From assembly GCA_043787975.1 (NCBI GenBank), contig JAYVUK010000038.1, forward strand, positions 89,905-153,904: a stretch of 64,000 bases of DNA, in the 5' to 3' direction. Below the pieces are notes generated by a model that made no database searches, had not been told where the DNA came from, and saw nothing but the letters and a program-made list of their open reading frames with translations. Each line of letters starts with the position of its first letter. The first letter of the stretch is position 1. This document shows positions 1-9,014 of the stretch, one piece after another. Source of the stretch: JAPLDA01 sp043787975. Its GTDB lineage: Bacteria; Bacteroidota; Bacteroidia; AKYH767-A; 2013-40CM-41-45. The translations under genes were made by a program, and so were the position numbers.

Positions 1-154
1 GATAGAGGGATTTCTTTTGAGCAGCAGTAAGATTATCATACCAATCTCCAGACTCTTCCGAATCTTTGATTGATGCTAAGGAGTTAAGGAGTTTTTTATC
101 TTTTAATTTAGAAACCCAATTGACGAGTTCCAATCTGATAGATTGTGATTTCAT
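1..154 (-). CDS. Antitoxin-like addiction-module component, partial
   Basis: The frame opens with ATG at 152-154 on the minus strand and runs off the left edge, so only the first 51 residues are visible. They begin MKSQSIRLELVNWVSKLKD and contain an acidic stretch followed by GDWYDNLTAAQKKS. This resembles the short Bacteroidota addiction-module proteins that pair with RelE/ParE-type toxins: a helical start, a WYD motif and a basic tail. The partner toxin, if present, would lie outside the window. The family call rests on pattern recognition of a short fragment; a small unrelated helical protein cannot be excluded. Confidence 0.5.
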   Translation of the reverse strand, partial: MKSQSIRLELVNWVSKLKDKKLLNSLASIKDSEESGDWYDNLTAAQKKSLY

Positions 155-221
155 AAAGCAAATATAGAAAATCTGTTGAAAATTACCCGACTAAATTTGA
201 TGCTCACAGCCCTCCCGCTGC

Positions 222-390
222 GAAGGATTTGCAATCCTTCCCTTCTCACAGGATTATCACTTTAGTTCAGCGAGAAATTATGCGGAACTAAGTAATGTGT
301 TAAAAGTAGAATGCATCACACGATATTGAAAGCAAGTAATAGCGGATTGCAAATCCGCACTTAGTTCCGCAGGATTGCAAATCCTGCGGA
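222..390. repeat. REP-like palindrome cluster
   Basis: Three palindromes share the core GGATTTGCAATCC or its mirror: 222-240 (8-bp arms), 342-358 (7-bp arms) and 366-390 (11-bp arms, 3-nt loop). In addition, GCGGAACTAAGT at 282-293 is repeated in reverse complement at 359-370, so the cluster can fold into a nested structure. The gap 155-550 holds no gene I can support. Palindromes of this kind resemble REP/BIME sequences mobilised by IS200-like (RAYT) transposases; that origin is inference because no transposase is present. Confidence 0.6.
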
Positions 391-550
391 GCGGGAATCA
401 TTCGCAGGCACTTATTGCAGGATAAACAAGATAAAATTCTCACCTATTAACTTGCATGAAGACCGAACTTAGTAACGAGTAATTAATTCGGAGACTGTAG
501 TGTAACATTTTTTCTCCGAACTCCGAACTAAGTTCTTCAAACTAAAAGGG

Positions 551-3500
551 TCAAGGTCTTGTCAGATCCAAACTAAAAGAAGGTGACGTAATCAACACCG
601 GGATTTTGCTCCATGTTTCAACCGAGTTCCGATGACGAATTGCAACATAGTATAAATGATTAACCAGTGAAGCAGGACCAAAAACAGAAGCCGTTCCATT
701 TGTATGCAACAAGGTTTTCACAGACGCTGCAATGGTTGCATAGCTCACTGCATCATGGAATTCAACCGTGATGGAATCACAAGCAGTCGGATCATTGCTC
801 ATTCCGAGGTCAAATAAAACTGCATTCATCATATCATTGTCTTTATACAACGCCTGGATAAATACTTTCAGATTTAAAAGTGTCGTGCAGGAATTGACAG
901 TTATCAATGGAGAATTGAACGTAGCCACACAAGCAGTTCCATCGGATACTTGTACAGCATAGGTTCCTGTTGTAACAGGATGTACAGTCTGTGCCGGTCC
1001 GTTCAAATTACCCGGAAGCCAGTTATAGGAATACGGTGTATAAGGAGTGAAACGATATGCATCATTGGACGCCGTGAACGTGGCACTGTTTCTTCCCGGA
1101 ACTGCAACACCTCCGCTTCCATCTGCATTCTCTAGACCTTGTGTTGTTGTTGCATCCGGATCAAATGCAGAAGCATTACTGATTGTTGTTGTATGTATTT
1201 CAATTACGTTGGTCGATTCATACAATATTGCCTGAACTACAAATGGATAAATTGTTCCGCCGTAGTGAGACGTTGTGTACCTCACAACAAGTTTTCGATT
1301 GGGTGCAGTTCCGGTTGTAACATAGCCGATGGAACTTCCTGCATTCTGTGGATTCAAATCGTTCCATGCCAAAGCAATTAAATTATTCGGAGTTGAAACC
1401 GAAGGAATGGCTACTCCATAAACCACATTGGGAGACATTCCGGGACTGAATGTGATAAATCCATTGGAGCAGATATAAAAATTAGTGTAGTTCGTTCCGA
1501 AAAAATTAAATGTAAACCCGATCGACTTTACACCACTCATCTGGTCATCAGTAAGCGAAACCGCAGTGTCTGCAATTGACAGCGGAGCATATGGTATACT
1601 GGATACCAGGTAGGATCTGTAAGTACTTCCCGAACCTACAGCATTCAGTTGCACACTATCACCGCTGCAAATAACAGGAGGAGTTGCTGTAACATTCGCT
1701 GTAAAGGTTGAGGTCACCGTAATTGCATGAACAATTGAATCACTTCCCAATGGATTTGAAACAACAAGTTTCACATTGTAGCTTCCGGGTGAAGTAAAAG
1801 TGTGTACAGGATTTTGCAGAATGGATGTTGCTTGATCACCAAAATTCCATGACCAGTTAAATGCCTGCGTTGACTGATCTGTAAAGTGAACCGTTCCACC
1901 ACAGGAAACGGTATTCAGATCAGAAGTAAAAGCAGCAACCGGCGGCTGAGTCGCGGGAAGACAGAACGGTGGCATGTTGAAACCTGCAGTTTCATCACCG
2001 GCAGTATTTGCACTTCCCTGTAATGCATTGTATCCCATACCTCTTCGCGCAAAAGCCTGCCATATCAGGCAACGATGAGCATTGTTATATAGCAATGCAT
2101 CTGCAGTAAGAATGGCATCCCTGGCATCTAAAAATCCGGGACCACATGGCTGAAGTTTCATTCCTTCCATAACCAATCGCATCGCCAAATAATTTCCCGA
2201 ACCGGGATTAAATGCACTGCTGAAACCATATTGGTCAATAAGCAGCCACGACATATCCCAAACCACATCACACCAGATTTCTCCGATGGCATGCACTTCC
2301 GGATTCGCCGCAAGACTTGTATACGTCTGCGGGTTGATACTCATGTTTGTTGAATAAGGAAAACGTCTGAGTCCAGCACCATTGACCGGCTGCCCTTTTG
2401 CATAGGTTCCTATTCCACGAGCATCAGTTCCCTGGTCACCGGGTTCAATTGTCATCATCAATGCAAGCCAGTCGCTCCATCCTTCGCCACCTTGTTCTCC
2501 ATTCCCTAAACAACTTGCCTGGGATGGACCACCTGTCAACCGGTTTGATAATCCATGTCCGTATTCATGAGCGACAATTCCATTATCAAAAGATCCGTCA
2601 ATTTGGTTTGAGCTGCAGGTAACAATTGTTGCGCTGACTGTTCCGGCAAGCAATGCCGACTTCAATGTGTTTCCATTCGCCTGTGATATAGACACACACG
2701 GAATTGAAACGGGCGGCGTGCCTGACATAGCAGGCGGTGCGCCACTTACATTGTTTGCAATGATTACTCCCACTGCTCCTGCAGCTTGCGCTGCCTGGGC
2801 TTTGTTGATGAAGTTACAAAGACCACGATCAATCAAAACAATTTTACCGGAAACATTATTTGTTATTGCAGAGCAACCATCATTTACCGGGCTTATACCA
2901 TCTACAGCGAGAATTAAATTAGCTGTGACTGTACCAACTGAACTAAATTCACCAACTGCAATGGTCATCGGACCATTAAAACTTGCTGAGGAGATATTCA
3001 AACTCGAACATGCAGATCCGCTGCCTGTCCACAAATACATTTGCATTCTTCCTGAACCGCCATCCGGTGGTGTTGAAAAGTTGGCGTTGTTTGTTCCGGA
3101 GCCGTCAAATCCTTCTGCCTTCACATAGTCATTTCCCAAACCACCATGTCCGTAATTGTTCTGCTGAAAGTTTCCGGCCACTTCATCAAATCCCAACTTA
3201 TAGAGAAAATCGTGAATGGCATTGTTGTCATAAAAAAGATTCGTGAGCGATGCATCCTGGTTTGTAAGAGGAGCAGCATTCGCAACAAAAGGAAAATTAA
3301 AATTCAAACCCGCTCCGCCGTCCGGTGAATAGCCGGGAAGATTATCGTTGTTTGCATCTTCGTATGAATACACATTGTTACCTCGTGTAATCGTGTAGTC
3401 AGCACCCGCTACTCCATTCACATCTTGCCAGCTATAAGGTGAAGCGGTGAGATCAGCAGGATTTGTCAATATTGAACGGCTTCCAAACGAAGCAGCTTCC

Positions 3501-4165
3501 AGTGGAAATGGGAATACATTGTAGTTATCTTCAGCCGTGTAATCATTCTTATCAATGAATTTTCCAGTGAGCGCATTCACTCTTATATTCCACCAATGTG
3601 GTTCATCCTTCAGTTCGATGCTTACATCCCACGCCAACAAAACTTTGCTTTCTGTCTGCCTGTAGACCAACTGCACTTTTACAGGACTGCTTGAAATTTC
3701 AGGCGCATCATACACAAAACGTTTTGCTGTTGCATCGCAGCTGATTAACTGAAGTGTTTTTAATTCACTTTTCTTCAAATAGGAAAGCGTAAACCTGATG
3801 GCGTCTTCCGGAGTAATGGAAGGTTGATCCGTATTCACTTTGTTTTCTAAATGATCGATCAAGCCGGGTTTAAAAAACAAAACTGAATTTTCTTTTATGG
3901 CAAAAACACTGATAGCGTTGTAAACAATAATCCCGTTATGCCTTTGTTGAATATAAGTATGAGTAAGTCCGGTGGTTTTGTCTGTGTATTGATCAGAAAT
4001 TACCCAATCATTGATGTCTCCCGGAAGCCAGTTGTTTTTACCACGTTCAGCATTCAAGTGAGAAGTAATAAGGCTTCGATTGTCCTGCGCATAACCAGTT
4101 ATGGCCAAACAAAACAGGATCAAAAGAAATGTAAAACTGCTTTTGAGAGTTGTGCTTTTAATCAT
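551..4165 (-). CDS. Secreted M36 (fungalysin-type) metalloprotease with PA and PKD domains
   Basis: A 1,204-residue secreted zinc protease. The start at 4165 is preferred to an in-frame one at 4225 because a signal peptide (MIKSTTLKSSFTFLLILF..., ending GYAQ) begins there. The order is: signal peptide, propeptide-like region, M36 catalytic domain with a protease-associated insert at about 415-510, zinc motif HEYGH at 533-537 with the glutamate ligand in the following GEGWSD, a PKD domain at about 740-815, a beta-sandwich region, and a C-terminal domain from about residue 1095. That last domain is shared with the protein encoded at 20700-21944. No type A T9SS tail is present. It probably degrades extracellular protein. 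It is transcribed divergently from the redoxin gene. Confidence 0.9.
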   Translation of the reverse strand: MIKSTTLKSSFTFLLILFCLAITGYAQDNRSLITSHLNAERGKNNWLPGDINDWVISDQYTDKTTGLTHTYIQQRHNGIIVYNAISVFAIKENSVLFFKPGLIDHLENKVNTDQPSITPEDAIRFTLSYLKKSELKTLQLISCDATAKRFVYDAPEISSSPVKVQLVYRQTESKVLLAWDVSIELKDEPHWWNIRVNALTGKFIDKNDYTAEDNYNVFPFPLEAASFGSRSILTNPADLTASPYSWQDVNGVAGADYTITRGNNVYSYEDANNDNLPGYSPDGGAGLNFNFPFVANAAPLTNQDASLTNLFYDNNAIHDFLYKLGFDEVAGNFQQNNYGHGGLGNDYVKAEGFDGSGTNNANFSTPPDGGSGRMQMYLWTGSGSACSSLNISSASFNGPMTIAVGEFSSVGTVTANLILAVDGISPVNDGCSAITNNVSGKIVLIDRGLCNFINKAQAAQAAGAVGVIIANNVSGAPPAMSGTPPVSIPCVSISQANGNTLKSALLAGTVSATIVTCSSNQIDGSFDNGIVAHEYGHGLSNRLTGGPSQASCLGNGEQGGEGWSDWLALMMTIEPGDQGTDARGIGTYAKGQPVNGAGLRRFPYSTNMSINPQTYTSLAANPEVHAIGEIWCDVVWDMSWLLIDQYGFSSAFNPGSGNYLAMRLVMEGMKLQPCGPGFLDARDAILTADALLYNNAHRCLIWQAFARRGMGYNALQGSANTAGDETAGFNMPPFCLPATQPPVAAFTSDLNTVSCGGTVHFTDQSTQAFNWSWNFGDQATSILQNPVHTFTSPGSYNVKLVVSNPLGSDSIVHAITVTSTFTANVTATPPVICSGDSVQLNAVGSGSTYRSYLVSSIPYAPLSIADTAVSLTDDQMSGVKSIGFTFNFFGTNYTNFYICSNGFITFSPGMSPNVVYGVAIPSVSTPNNLIALAWNDLNPQNAGSSIGYVTTGTAPNRKLVVRYTTSHYGGTIYPFVVQAILYESTNVIEIHTTTISNASAFDPDATTTQGLENADGSGGVAVPGRNSATFTASNDAYRFTPYTPYSYNWLPGNLNGPAQTVHPVTTGTYAVQVSDGTACVATFNSPLITVNSCTTLLNLKVFIQALYKDNDMMNAVLFDLGMSNDPTACDSITVEFHDAVSYATIAASVKTLLHTNGTASVFGPASLVNHLYYVAIRHRNSVETWSKIPVLITSPSFSLDLTRP

Positions 4166-4334
4166 GGTATACTTTACTAATGTTACTGTTAAAATATCAG
4201 TTGGATATCTTCTTTGGTGATTCATCCAAAATTAACAAAAAAAATTTCATGGCAAAAAGAAATGTTGCCAAACGGGTTAATTGTACCTCAAGAAAGTATT
4301 GGCTCATTCTGATCTCTTTGTCTTAGTACTTCTC

Positions 4335-4388
4335 AGTGTCCTTAGTGTCTTAGTGGTATTTCTTCACCACTGAGACACTAAGGACACT
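4335..4388. repeat. Near-perfect 23-bp inverted repeat in a divergent intergenic gap
   Basis: Arms at 4335-4357 and 4366-4388 differ at one position and flank an 8-nt loop. The unit reads roughly AGTGTCCTTAGTGTC. It lies between two divergently transcribed starts (4165 minus, 4543 plus), so it is unlikely to be an ordinary terminator. The rest of the 4166-4542 gap is AT-rich with no open frame I can support. Confidence 0.6.
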
Positions 4389-4542
4389 ATGTTGCACGAA
4401 GAAGGATATTAAAAAATGAATCCGTTTCTACTTGTTAGATATCATTCAAATCAAAGGATTAACTGGAATGTCCTATTTTGAAATCTAACCATGCATGAAC
4501 TACTTTTGTTTTTGATTGAGTTTTCCGGTACGTTTGGACAAC

Positions 4543-5100
4543 ATGAAAAAGATTTTCATCTTTCTTCTTTTATTTAGCAGCGAAAGAATTTCAGCGCAAA
4601 ATTTATATTCCATTCAGCTTAAGACACTGGATCACAAAATTTTTTCGTTGGATGAGATCAAAAAAAACAATGCATCCGTTTTTATTTTTCTTCTTCCTGA
4701 TTGTCCGGGTTGTCAAAGCTATTCGCTCACATTGAATCAACTAAACAAAAAATTCGAATCAGCAGGAATTGTTTTCTATGGAGTATTTCCGGACGATTAC
4801 AATACACTTAAAGAAATGAAAGACTTTCAAACTCAGTATCACATTAATTTTTCATTGCTGACTGATCCTGAAAAAAAATTAGCAAAAACTCTTGCTGCGA
4901 AAGTGGTCCCTGAAGCGTTTGTTACAGACAACACAGGAAAAATTCTATATCGAGGAAGAATTGACGACTGGATGTATGCTACCGGAAAAAAGAAACCAAC
5001 GATCACCACACATGAGTTGCAAGATGCGCTGAATGCGATCGTCCTGCATCAACCAATTAAAATTTCGCAAACAAAAGCAATCGGATGCATCATTGAATAG
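4543..5100 (+). CDS. Secreted thioredoxin-fold redoxin (AhpC/TSA-like)
   Basis: A 185-residue exported redoxin. ATG 4543 is chosen over an upstream TTG at 4516 because it places MKKIFIFLLLF as a signal peptide ending near SAQ. The fold runs from a short substrate-loop region to the active-site motif CPGC (C54, C57), then a typical GIVFYGVF strand and VPEAFVTD, the cis-proline region. The last residues, IGCIIE, add a third cysteine at 182. It precedes a cytochrome c/copper monooxygenase-like lipoprotein gene on the same strand, 78 bp on. I infer that it keeps that partner's cysteines or haem site reduced, or is a peroxidase; the sequence does not decide which. Confidence 0.8.
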   Translation: MKKIFIFLLLFSSERISAQNLYSIQLKTLDHKIFSLDEIKKNNASVFIFLLPDCPGCQSYSLTLNQLNKKFESAGIVFYGVFPDDYNTLKEMKDFQTQYHINFSLLTDPEKKLAKTLAAKVVPEAFVTDNTGKILYRGRIDDWMYATGKKKPTITTHELQDALNAIVLHQPIKISQTKAIGCIIE

Positions 5101-5115
5101 AGACCTCACCCTAAA

Positions 5116-5136
5116 TCCCTCTCCGAGGGAGAGGGA
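5116..5136. repeat. Short palindrome between redoxin and cytochrome genes
   Basis: TCCCTCTCC at 5116-5124 pairs with GGAGAGGGA at 5128-5136 across a 3-nt loop. It sits inside CCTCACCCTAAATCCC..., which looks like a dispersed repeat. There is no T-tract, so a terminator role is weak. Confidence 0.45.
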
Positions 5137-5178
5137 CTTGACTGTCATTTAAAACTTCTCCAGGTAGATTCAATTAAT

Positions 5179-6552
5179 ATGAAATATAATTTTTCCAATC
5201 TTTTTATTTTTCTACTATCGTTGTTCACACTTGCTTCCTGCAATACAAGTGAGGATAAAAAATCAATTCAACCGACTTTTTCAGAAAACATTGCTCCGAT
5301 TATTTATAAAAACTGCACGCCGTGTCATCGTCCGGGTTCTGCAGCACCATTTGATTTGATTACTTATAAAGACGTAAAGAAACATGCGAAAACAATTTTA
5401 CTCACAGTTGAATCCCGTTTGATGCCGCCCTGGCCTGCTGATATTTCCTATTCACATTTCAGGGATGAAAAAGTTCAGACGGATACTGAAATACAACTGA
5501 TCAAACATTGGGTTGAAGATGATTCACCGGAAGGAGATCCTTCCAAAACACTTTCTCCTCCGACATTTCCAGATCACAGCAATTTCGGAAAACCTGATTT
5601 GATACTGACGATGAAAGAACCATATAAGATCACCGGAAATAACAAAGACAATTTTGTGATGATGAAACTTCCGTACGAACTTCCTGCTGATACGTTTATC
5701 AAGGCAATTGAAATTGTTCCCGGAAATACAAAAGTCGTCCATCACATCAATGCTCATCTTGTTCAGTACAATGAGGGAGCGAAAAAGGATTTGACAAAAG
5801 GAGAACGCTTTGTTGACACCGAAGTAAATGACAAACTTCAGTCGTTTCAAAAACTTGATCTGCAAAATGACGATGGCTCCTACCCGCTTCTCACTCCTTC
5901 TGTCACCAATTATTTGCCTGGAGTTGAAACCGCTTTCTATCCAAATGGAATTGGTGGTTATCGTGTAAAGAAAAAAGGAATTTTATTGCTTGATAACATT
6001 CATTACGGACCTTCGCCAGTTGACACAACTGACAATACTTCTTTCAATATTTTTTTCAGCGCCACTCCACCACTTCGTCCAACACATGAATTTATTCTTG
6101 GGACTTCAGGAATTTCACCTGTTGAACCGTTGCTTGTTATTCAACCAAACACAGTTCAGACTTTTAAAACTCATTACACGGTTCCGGAAGATTTATCGCT
6201 TCTAACGATCAATCCTCATATGCACTTGCTGGGAAAATTCTTTCTCGCTTATGCAATAAAACCGGATGGAGATACGATTCGCCTCGTGAGAATTAACCGT
6301 TGGGATTTTCGCTGGCAATATTTTTACACATTCAAAAATATCGTGAAGCTTCCAAAAGGAACAACGATTTATGTTGAAGGAGTGTATGACAACACAGAAA
6401 ATAATCCGCTCAATCCTTTTCATCCACCGAAAGTAGTTGCTGAACGAAACGGAAGCATGCGAACGACAGATGAGATGTTTCAGTTGATTGTGACGTATAT
6501 GTCGTATCGGGAGGGAGATGAGAATGTTTCACTTGAGATGAATAATAAATAG
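5179..6552 (+). CDS. Lipoprotein with cytochrome c motif and PHM-like copper monooxygenase core
   Basis: A 457-residue lipoprotein: the signal ends LASC with the lipid cysteine at 21. A single haem motif CTPCH lies at 46-50. The rest resembles the copper type II ascorbate-dependent monooxygenase fold. Candidate ligands occur in the order known from peptidylglycine alpha-hydroxylating monooxygenase: H188-H189 and H275 (first copper), then H347, H349 and M433 (second copper). Haem plus dicopper suggests an electron-fed oxygenase at the cell surface, but the substrate is unknown. It follows a redoxin gene, and the pair is probably functional together. The start is the first ATG ahead of the signal. 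Confidence 0.8.
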   Translation: MKYNFSNLFIFLLSLFTLASCNTSEDKKSIQPTFSENIAPIIYKNCTPCHRPGSAAPFDLITYKDVKKHAKTILLTVESRLMPPWPADISYSHFRDEKVQTDTEIQLIKHWVEDDSPEGDPSKTLSPPTFPDHSNFGKPDLILTMKEPYKITGNNKDNFVMMKLPYELPADTFIKAIEIVPGNTKVVHHINAHLVQYNEGAKKDLTKGERFVDTEVNDKLQSFQKLDLQNDDGSYPLLTPSVTNYLPGVETAFYPNGIGGYRVKKKGILLLDNIHYGPSPVDTTDNTSFNIFFSATPPLRPTHEFILGTSGISPVEPLLVIQPNTVQTFKTHYTVPEDLSLLTINPHMHLLGKFFLAYAIKPDGDTIRLVRINRWDFRWQYFYTFKNIVKLPKGTTIYVEGVYDNTENNPLNPFHPPKVVAERNGSMRTTDEMFQLIVTYMSYREGDENVSLEMNNK

Positions 6553-6611
6553 TTCATTAGTTTAATAGTTCATTGGTTAAATACCAACAATAGTCTATAA
6601 AACAATTCATT

Positions 6612-7052
6612 TTGAAAACAAGAATCATAGAACCGAAAACGGAAGAAGAGTTGGAGAAGTATTATAATCTTCGGTATGAAATTTTGCGCAAGCCATGGAA
6701 TCAATCCAAAGCATCTACAAAAGATGAATGGGAAAATTCTTCCATTCATGTATTGATGCTGGATGAAAACAATGAAGCCATTGCTGTAGGAAGATTACAA
6801 CTCAACAACAATGAAGAAGGACAAATCCGTTCGATGGCTGTTAGAGATGATATACAAGGAAAAGGATTAGGATCACAAATCATTCAGTACATTGAGCAAA
6901 AAGCAAAGGAGAAAAAGTTGAAACACATTCTTCTTGATGCGAGAATAAAAGCGGTAAAGTTTTATGAGAACCATGGATACAGAGTGATCGGTGATTCGTA
7001 TTTGCTGTTTGGAGAGATTAAGCATTTTAGAATGAAGAAAGAAATTTCATGA
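6612..7052 (+). CDS. GNAT family N-acetyltransferase
   Basis: A 146-residue GNAT protein opening with TTG at 6612. No ATG occurs before residue 49, which is inside the fold, so TTG is the likely start. The acetyl-CoA loop is visible as RDDIQGKGLGSQI (Q/RxxGxG/A motif), preceded by the GRLQL strand and followed by a C-terminal AVKFYENHGY motif typical of small-molecule acetyltransferases. The substrate cannot be predicted. It stands alone on the plus strand. Confidence 0.85.
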   Translation: MKTRIIEPKTEEELEKYYNLRYEILRKPWNQSKASTKDEWENSSIHVLMLDENNEAIAVGRLQLNNNEEGQIRSMAVRDDIQGKGLGSQIIQYIEQKAKEKKLKHILLDARIKAVKFYENHGYRVIGDSYLLFGEIKHFRMKKEIS

Positions 7053-7194
7053 TTTAAGAAAACAATTCGTTGCCTGTACATAACTTTTTTTGCTTTTTCA
7101 AAATTTTTTCTCGAAGCTTTGCCAGATAAGATAAACCAATATTCAGATTTAATTCCAATCGTCAATCAAAAGGTAGTGGTTCCGTTTGAAAAAT

Positions 7195-7301
7195 GATTCC
7201 TCGCTTCGCTCGGAATGACAATGCAAATTAAGGCTAGAGTGCGGGTTAGGCCCGCCTCTTACCACCAATACAAGATGTCATTCCGAGCGAAGCGAGGAAT
7301 C
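7195..7301. repeat. 107-bp terminal-inverted-repeat element, copy 1
   Basis: Perfect 26-bp terminal inverted repeats lie at 7195-7220 and 7276-7301 (ends GATTCCTCGCTTCGCTC...). The interior carries ATGCAAATTAAGGCT and an interrupted GCGGGTTAGGCCCGC palindrome. A second copy in the opposite orientation is at 53082-53192. There is no coding capacity. The remainder of the 7053-7387 gap is AT-rich with nothing else I can support. Confidence 0.8.
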
Positions 7302-7387
7302 TAAATATAATTCAAACTGAAAACTACCAATCAAAAGACTTTCTATTCTATTTAAAAATAATAATTTATTAAATAATCCCAACCACA

Positions 7388-7918
7388 ATGCAAAAGATTA
7401 TCTATTTAATATTTTTTTTGCTTTGCAACACAGTATTATTTGGACAATCCGTAGAGCAAAAAACGAAATCAATTATTAAAGAAGTTAAAAAGATAAACAA
7501 AGATACTTCAGAGTGCACAACTAAAATACATCCCGGAACAAATTTGACAACCTTGAAGGGCTTTTACAAGGATAATCAATGGAAAAAAATAGTTAATAGA
7601 AAGGATTTAATTCAAGGTTATAATGTAACAGAGTATTATTTTCTTGATGACAAATTAATTTTTGTACTTGAAAAGGAAAATGACTGGGATCCACAAAAAG
7701 GTGGTTCCGCAAAACCAACTCCAATGAATTCCATTTCCATGAGAGTAAAGAACGTTTATGAAGGCAAGTATTATTTCTGGAACGAGCAAATGTTCGCTCA
7801 AAGAATTACAGATGAGAGAGGACATATAACAGGAGTTATCGTTGATAATGCAAATAAAGAAAAATTTATTTTAGACAGTGCCAAAGATTTTATTGAACAA
7901 TTAAAAAGTATAAGGTAA
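7388..7918 (+). CDS. Secreted protein of unknown function
   Basis: A 176-residue product with a signal peptide (MQKIIYLIFFLLCNTVLFGQ) and a mature region rich in lysine and aromatic residues. I do not recognise a family. It has alternating strands (NVTEYYFLDDKLIFVLEK, KYYFWNEQMFAQRI) ending in a helix, like small periplasmic proteins of Bacteroidota. It is isolated: repeat-rich DNA lies upstream and the convergent selD gene ends 37 bp downstream. Its AT content is higher than that of its neighbours, which may suggest separate acquisition, but this was judged by eye. Confidence 0.65.
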   Translation: MQKIIYLIFFLLCNTVLFGQSVEQKTKSIIKEVKKINKDTSECTTKIHPGTNLTTLKGFYKDNQWKKIVNRKDLIQGYNVTEYYFLDDKLIFVLEKENDWDPQKGGSAKPTPMNSISMRVKNVYEGKYYFWNEQMFAQRITDERGHITGVIVDNANKEKFILDSAKDFIEQLKSIR

Positions 7919-7955
7919 ACGAACCGTTAAGAAGTTTTACTTCAAATAATATTGT

Positions 7956-9014
7956 CTACTCGTTTACCTGAATCACATACTCCTTCTTATCCACCATCAC
8001 TCCCAAAGGTATTTCAGAAATAAGCACTCCTGCTTTTCTTACTACTTCCAAAAATTTATTCTTCTCGCCTACTGCCACTGCCACCAATAAACCGCCACTG
8101 GTCTGCGGATCGCAGAGTGTAATGAATGATGGTCCGTTTACACCAATAACTTTGCTTTGATAACTGTTCCAGTTTCGATACAGGCTGTCAGGAAAAATTA
8201 GTTGATTTGTATAGACATTAATTCCTTCAATCAACGGAACATTTTTGTAATCAATCGTTGAAGAGAGATTACTTCCTTCCGCCATTTCGATTAAATGTCC
8301 GAGCAAACCGAAACCGGTGATGTCTGTTAATGCATGAACACCTTCCAATTCTCCAAGCATCTCTCCACATTTATTTAGTGAAGACATTACATCAACCAAT
8401 TTTTTCAAATCAGTTTCAGAAATCTTTCCACGCTTCAATGCAGCAGCTAAAATTCCTGTGCCTAATGGTTTGGTGAGATAAAGTAGATCACCGGCTTGTG
8501 CCGTATTGTTTTTCTTCAAATGATTTTTTTTGACAAGACCATTTACAGCCAATCCGAAGATCGGTTCAGGACTGTCGATGCTATGTCCGCCTGCCAACGG
8601 AATATTAGCTTCGTCACAAACAGAACGCGCGCCGTTAATTACTTGCTGAGCTAATTCGGGAGAAAGTTTATCGACGGGCCATCCGAGAATGGCGATTGCA
8701 AGAACCGGCTTCCCTCCCATTGCATACACATCGCTGATTGCATTCGCTGCTGCAATGCGACCGAAATCGTACGCATCATCTACAACAGGCATAAAAAAAT
8801 CGGTGGTGCTGATCAGACAATTTCCATCCGGCAATTCAAGAACGGCTGCATCGTCTTTACTTTCGTTTCCGACTAACAAATCCGGAAAATTCAGTTTGCT
8901 GTTCGTTCCTTTCAAAATTTCTTCCAGCACAGAAGGCGCAATCTTGCAACCACATCCTGAACCCCGACTGTATTGTGTTAAGCGAATTATTGGTGTTCCC
9001 TCCGTTGTATTCAT
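7956..9014 (-). CDS. selD: Selenide, water dikinase (selenophosphate synthase)
   Basis: A 352-residue SelD. It makes selenophosphate from selenide and ATP in the cytoplasm. The N-terminal motif LTQYSRGSGCGCK contains the catalytic cysteine (C21; a Cys-type rather than selenocysteine-type enzyme). The AIR-synthase-like fold follows, with DDAAVL, TTDFFMPVVDDAYDFGRIAA and GGHSID. Its start overlaps the selU stop by 4 nt (9011-9014), so the two genes are co-transcribed and probably translationally coupled. No selA, selB or selC is in the window. Confidence 0.96.
   Translation of the reverse strand: MNTTEGTPIIRLTQYSRGSGCGCKIAPSVLEEILKGTNSKLNFPDLLVGNESKDDAAVLELPDGNCLISTTDFFMPVVDDAYDFGRIAAANAISDVYAMGGKPVLAIAILGWPVDKLSPELAQQVINGARSVCDEANIPLAGGHSIDSPEPIFGLAVNGLVKKNHLKKNNTAQAGDLLYLTKPLGTGILAAALKRGKISETDLKKLVDVMSSLNKCGEMLGELEGVHALTDITGFGLLGHLIEMAEGSNLSSTIDYKNVPLIEGINVYTNQLIFPDSLYRNWNSYQSKVIGVNGPSFITLCDPQTSGGLLVAVAVGEKNKFLEVVRKAGVLISEIPLGVMVDKKEYVIQVNE

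Noticed and set aside
2667..3128. 153-codon open frame on the plus strand
   Set aside because: Opposite the PA domain of the M36 protease; antisense shadow.
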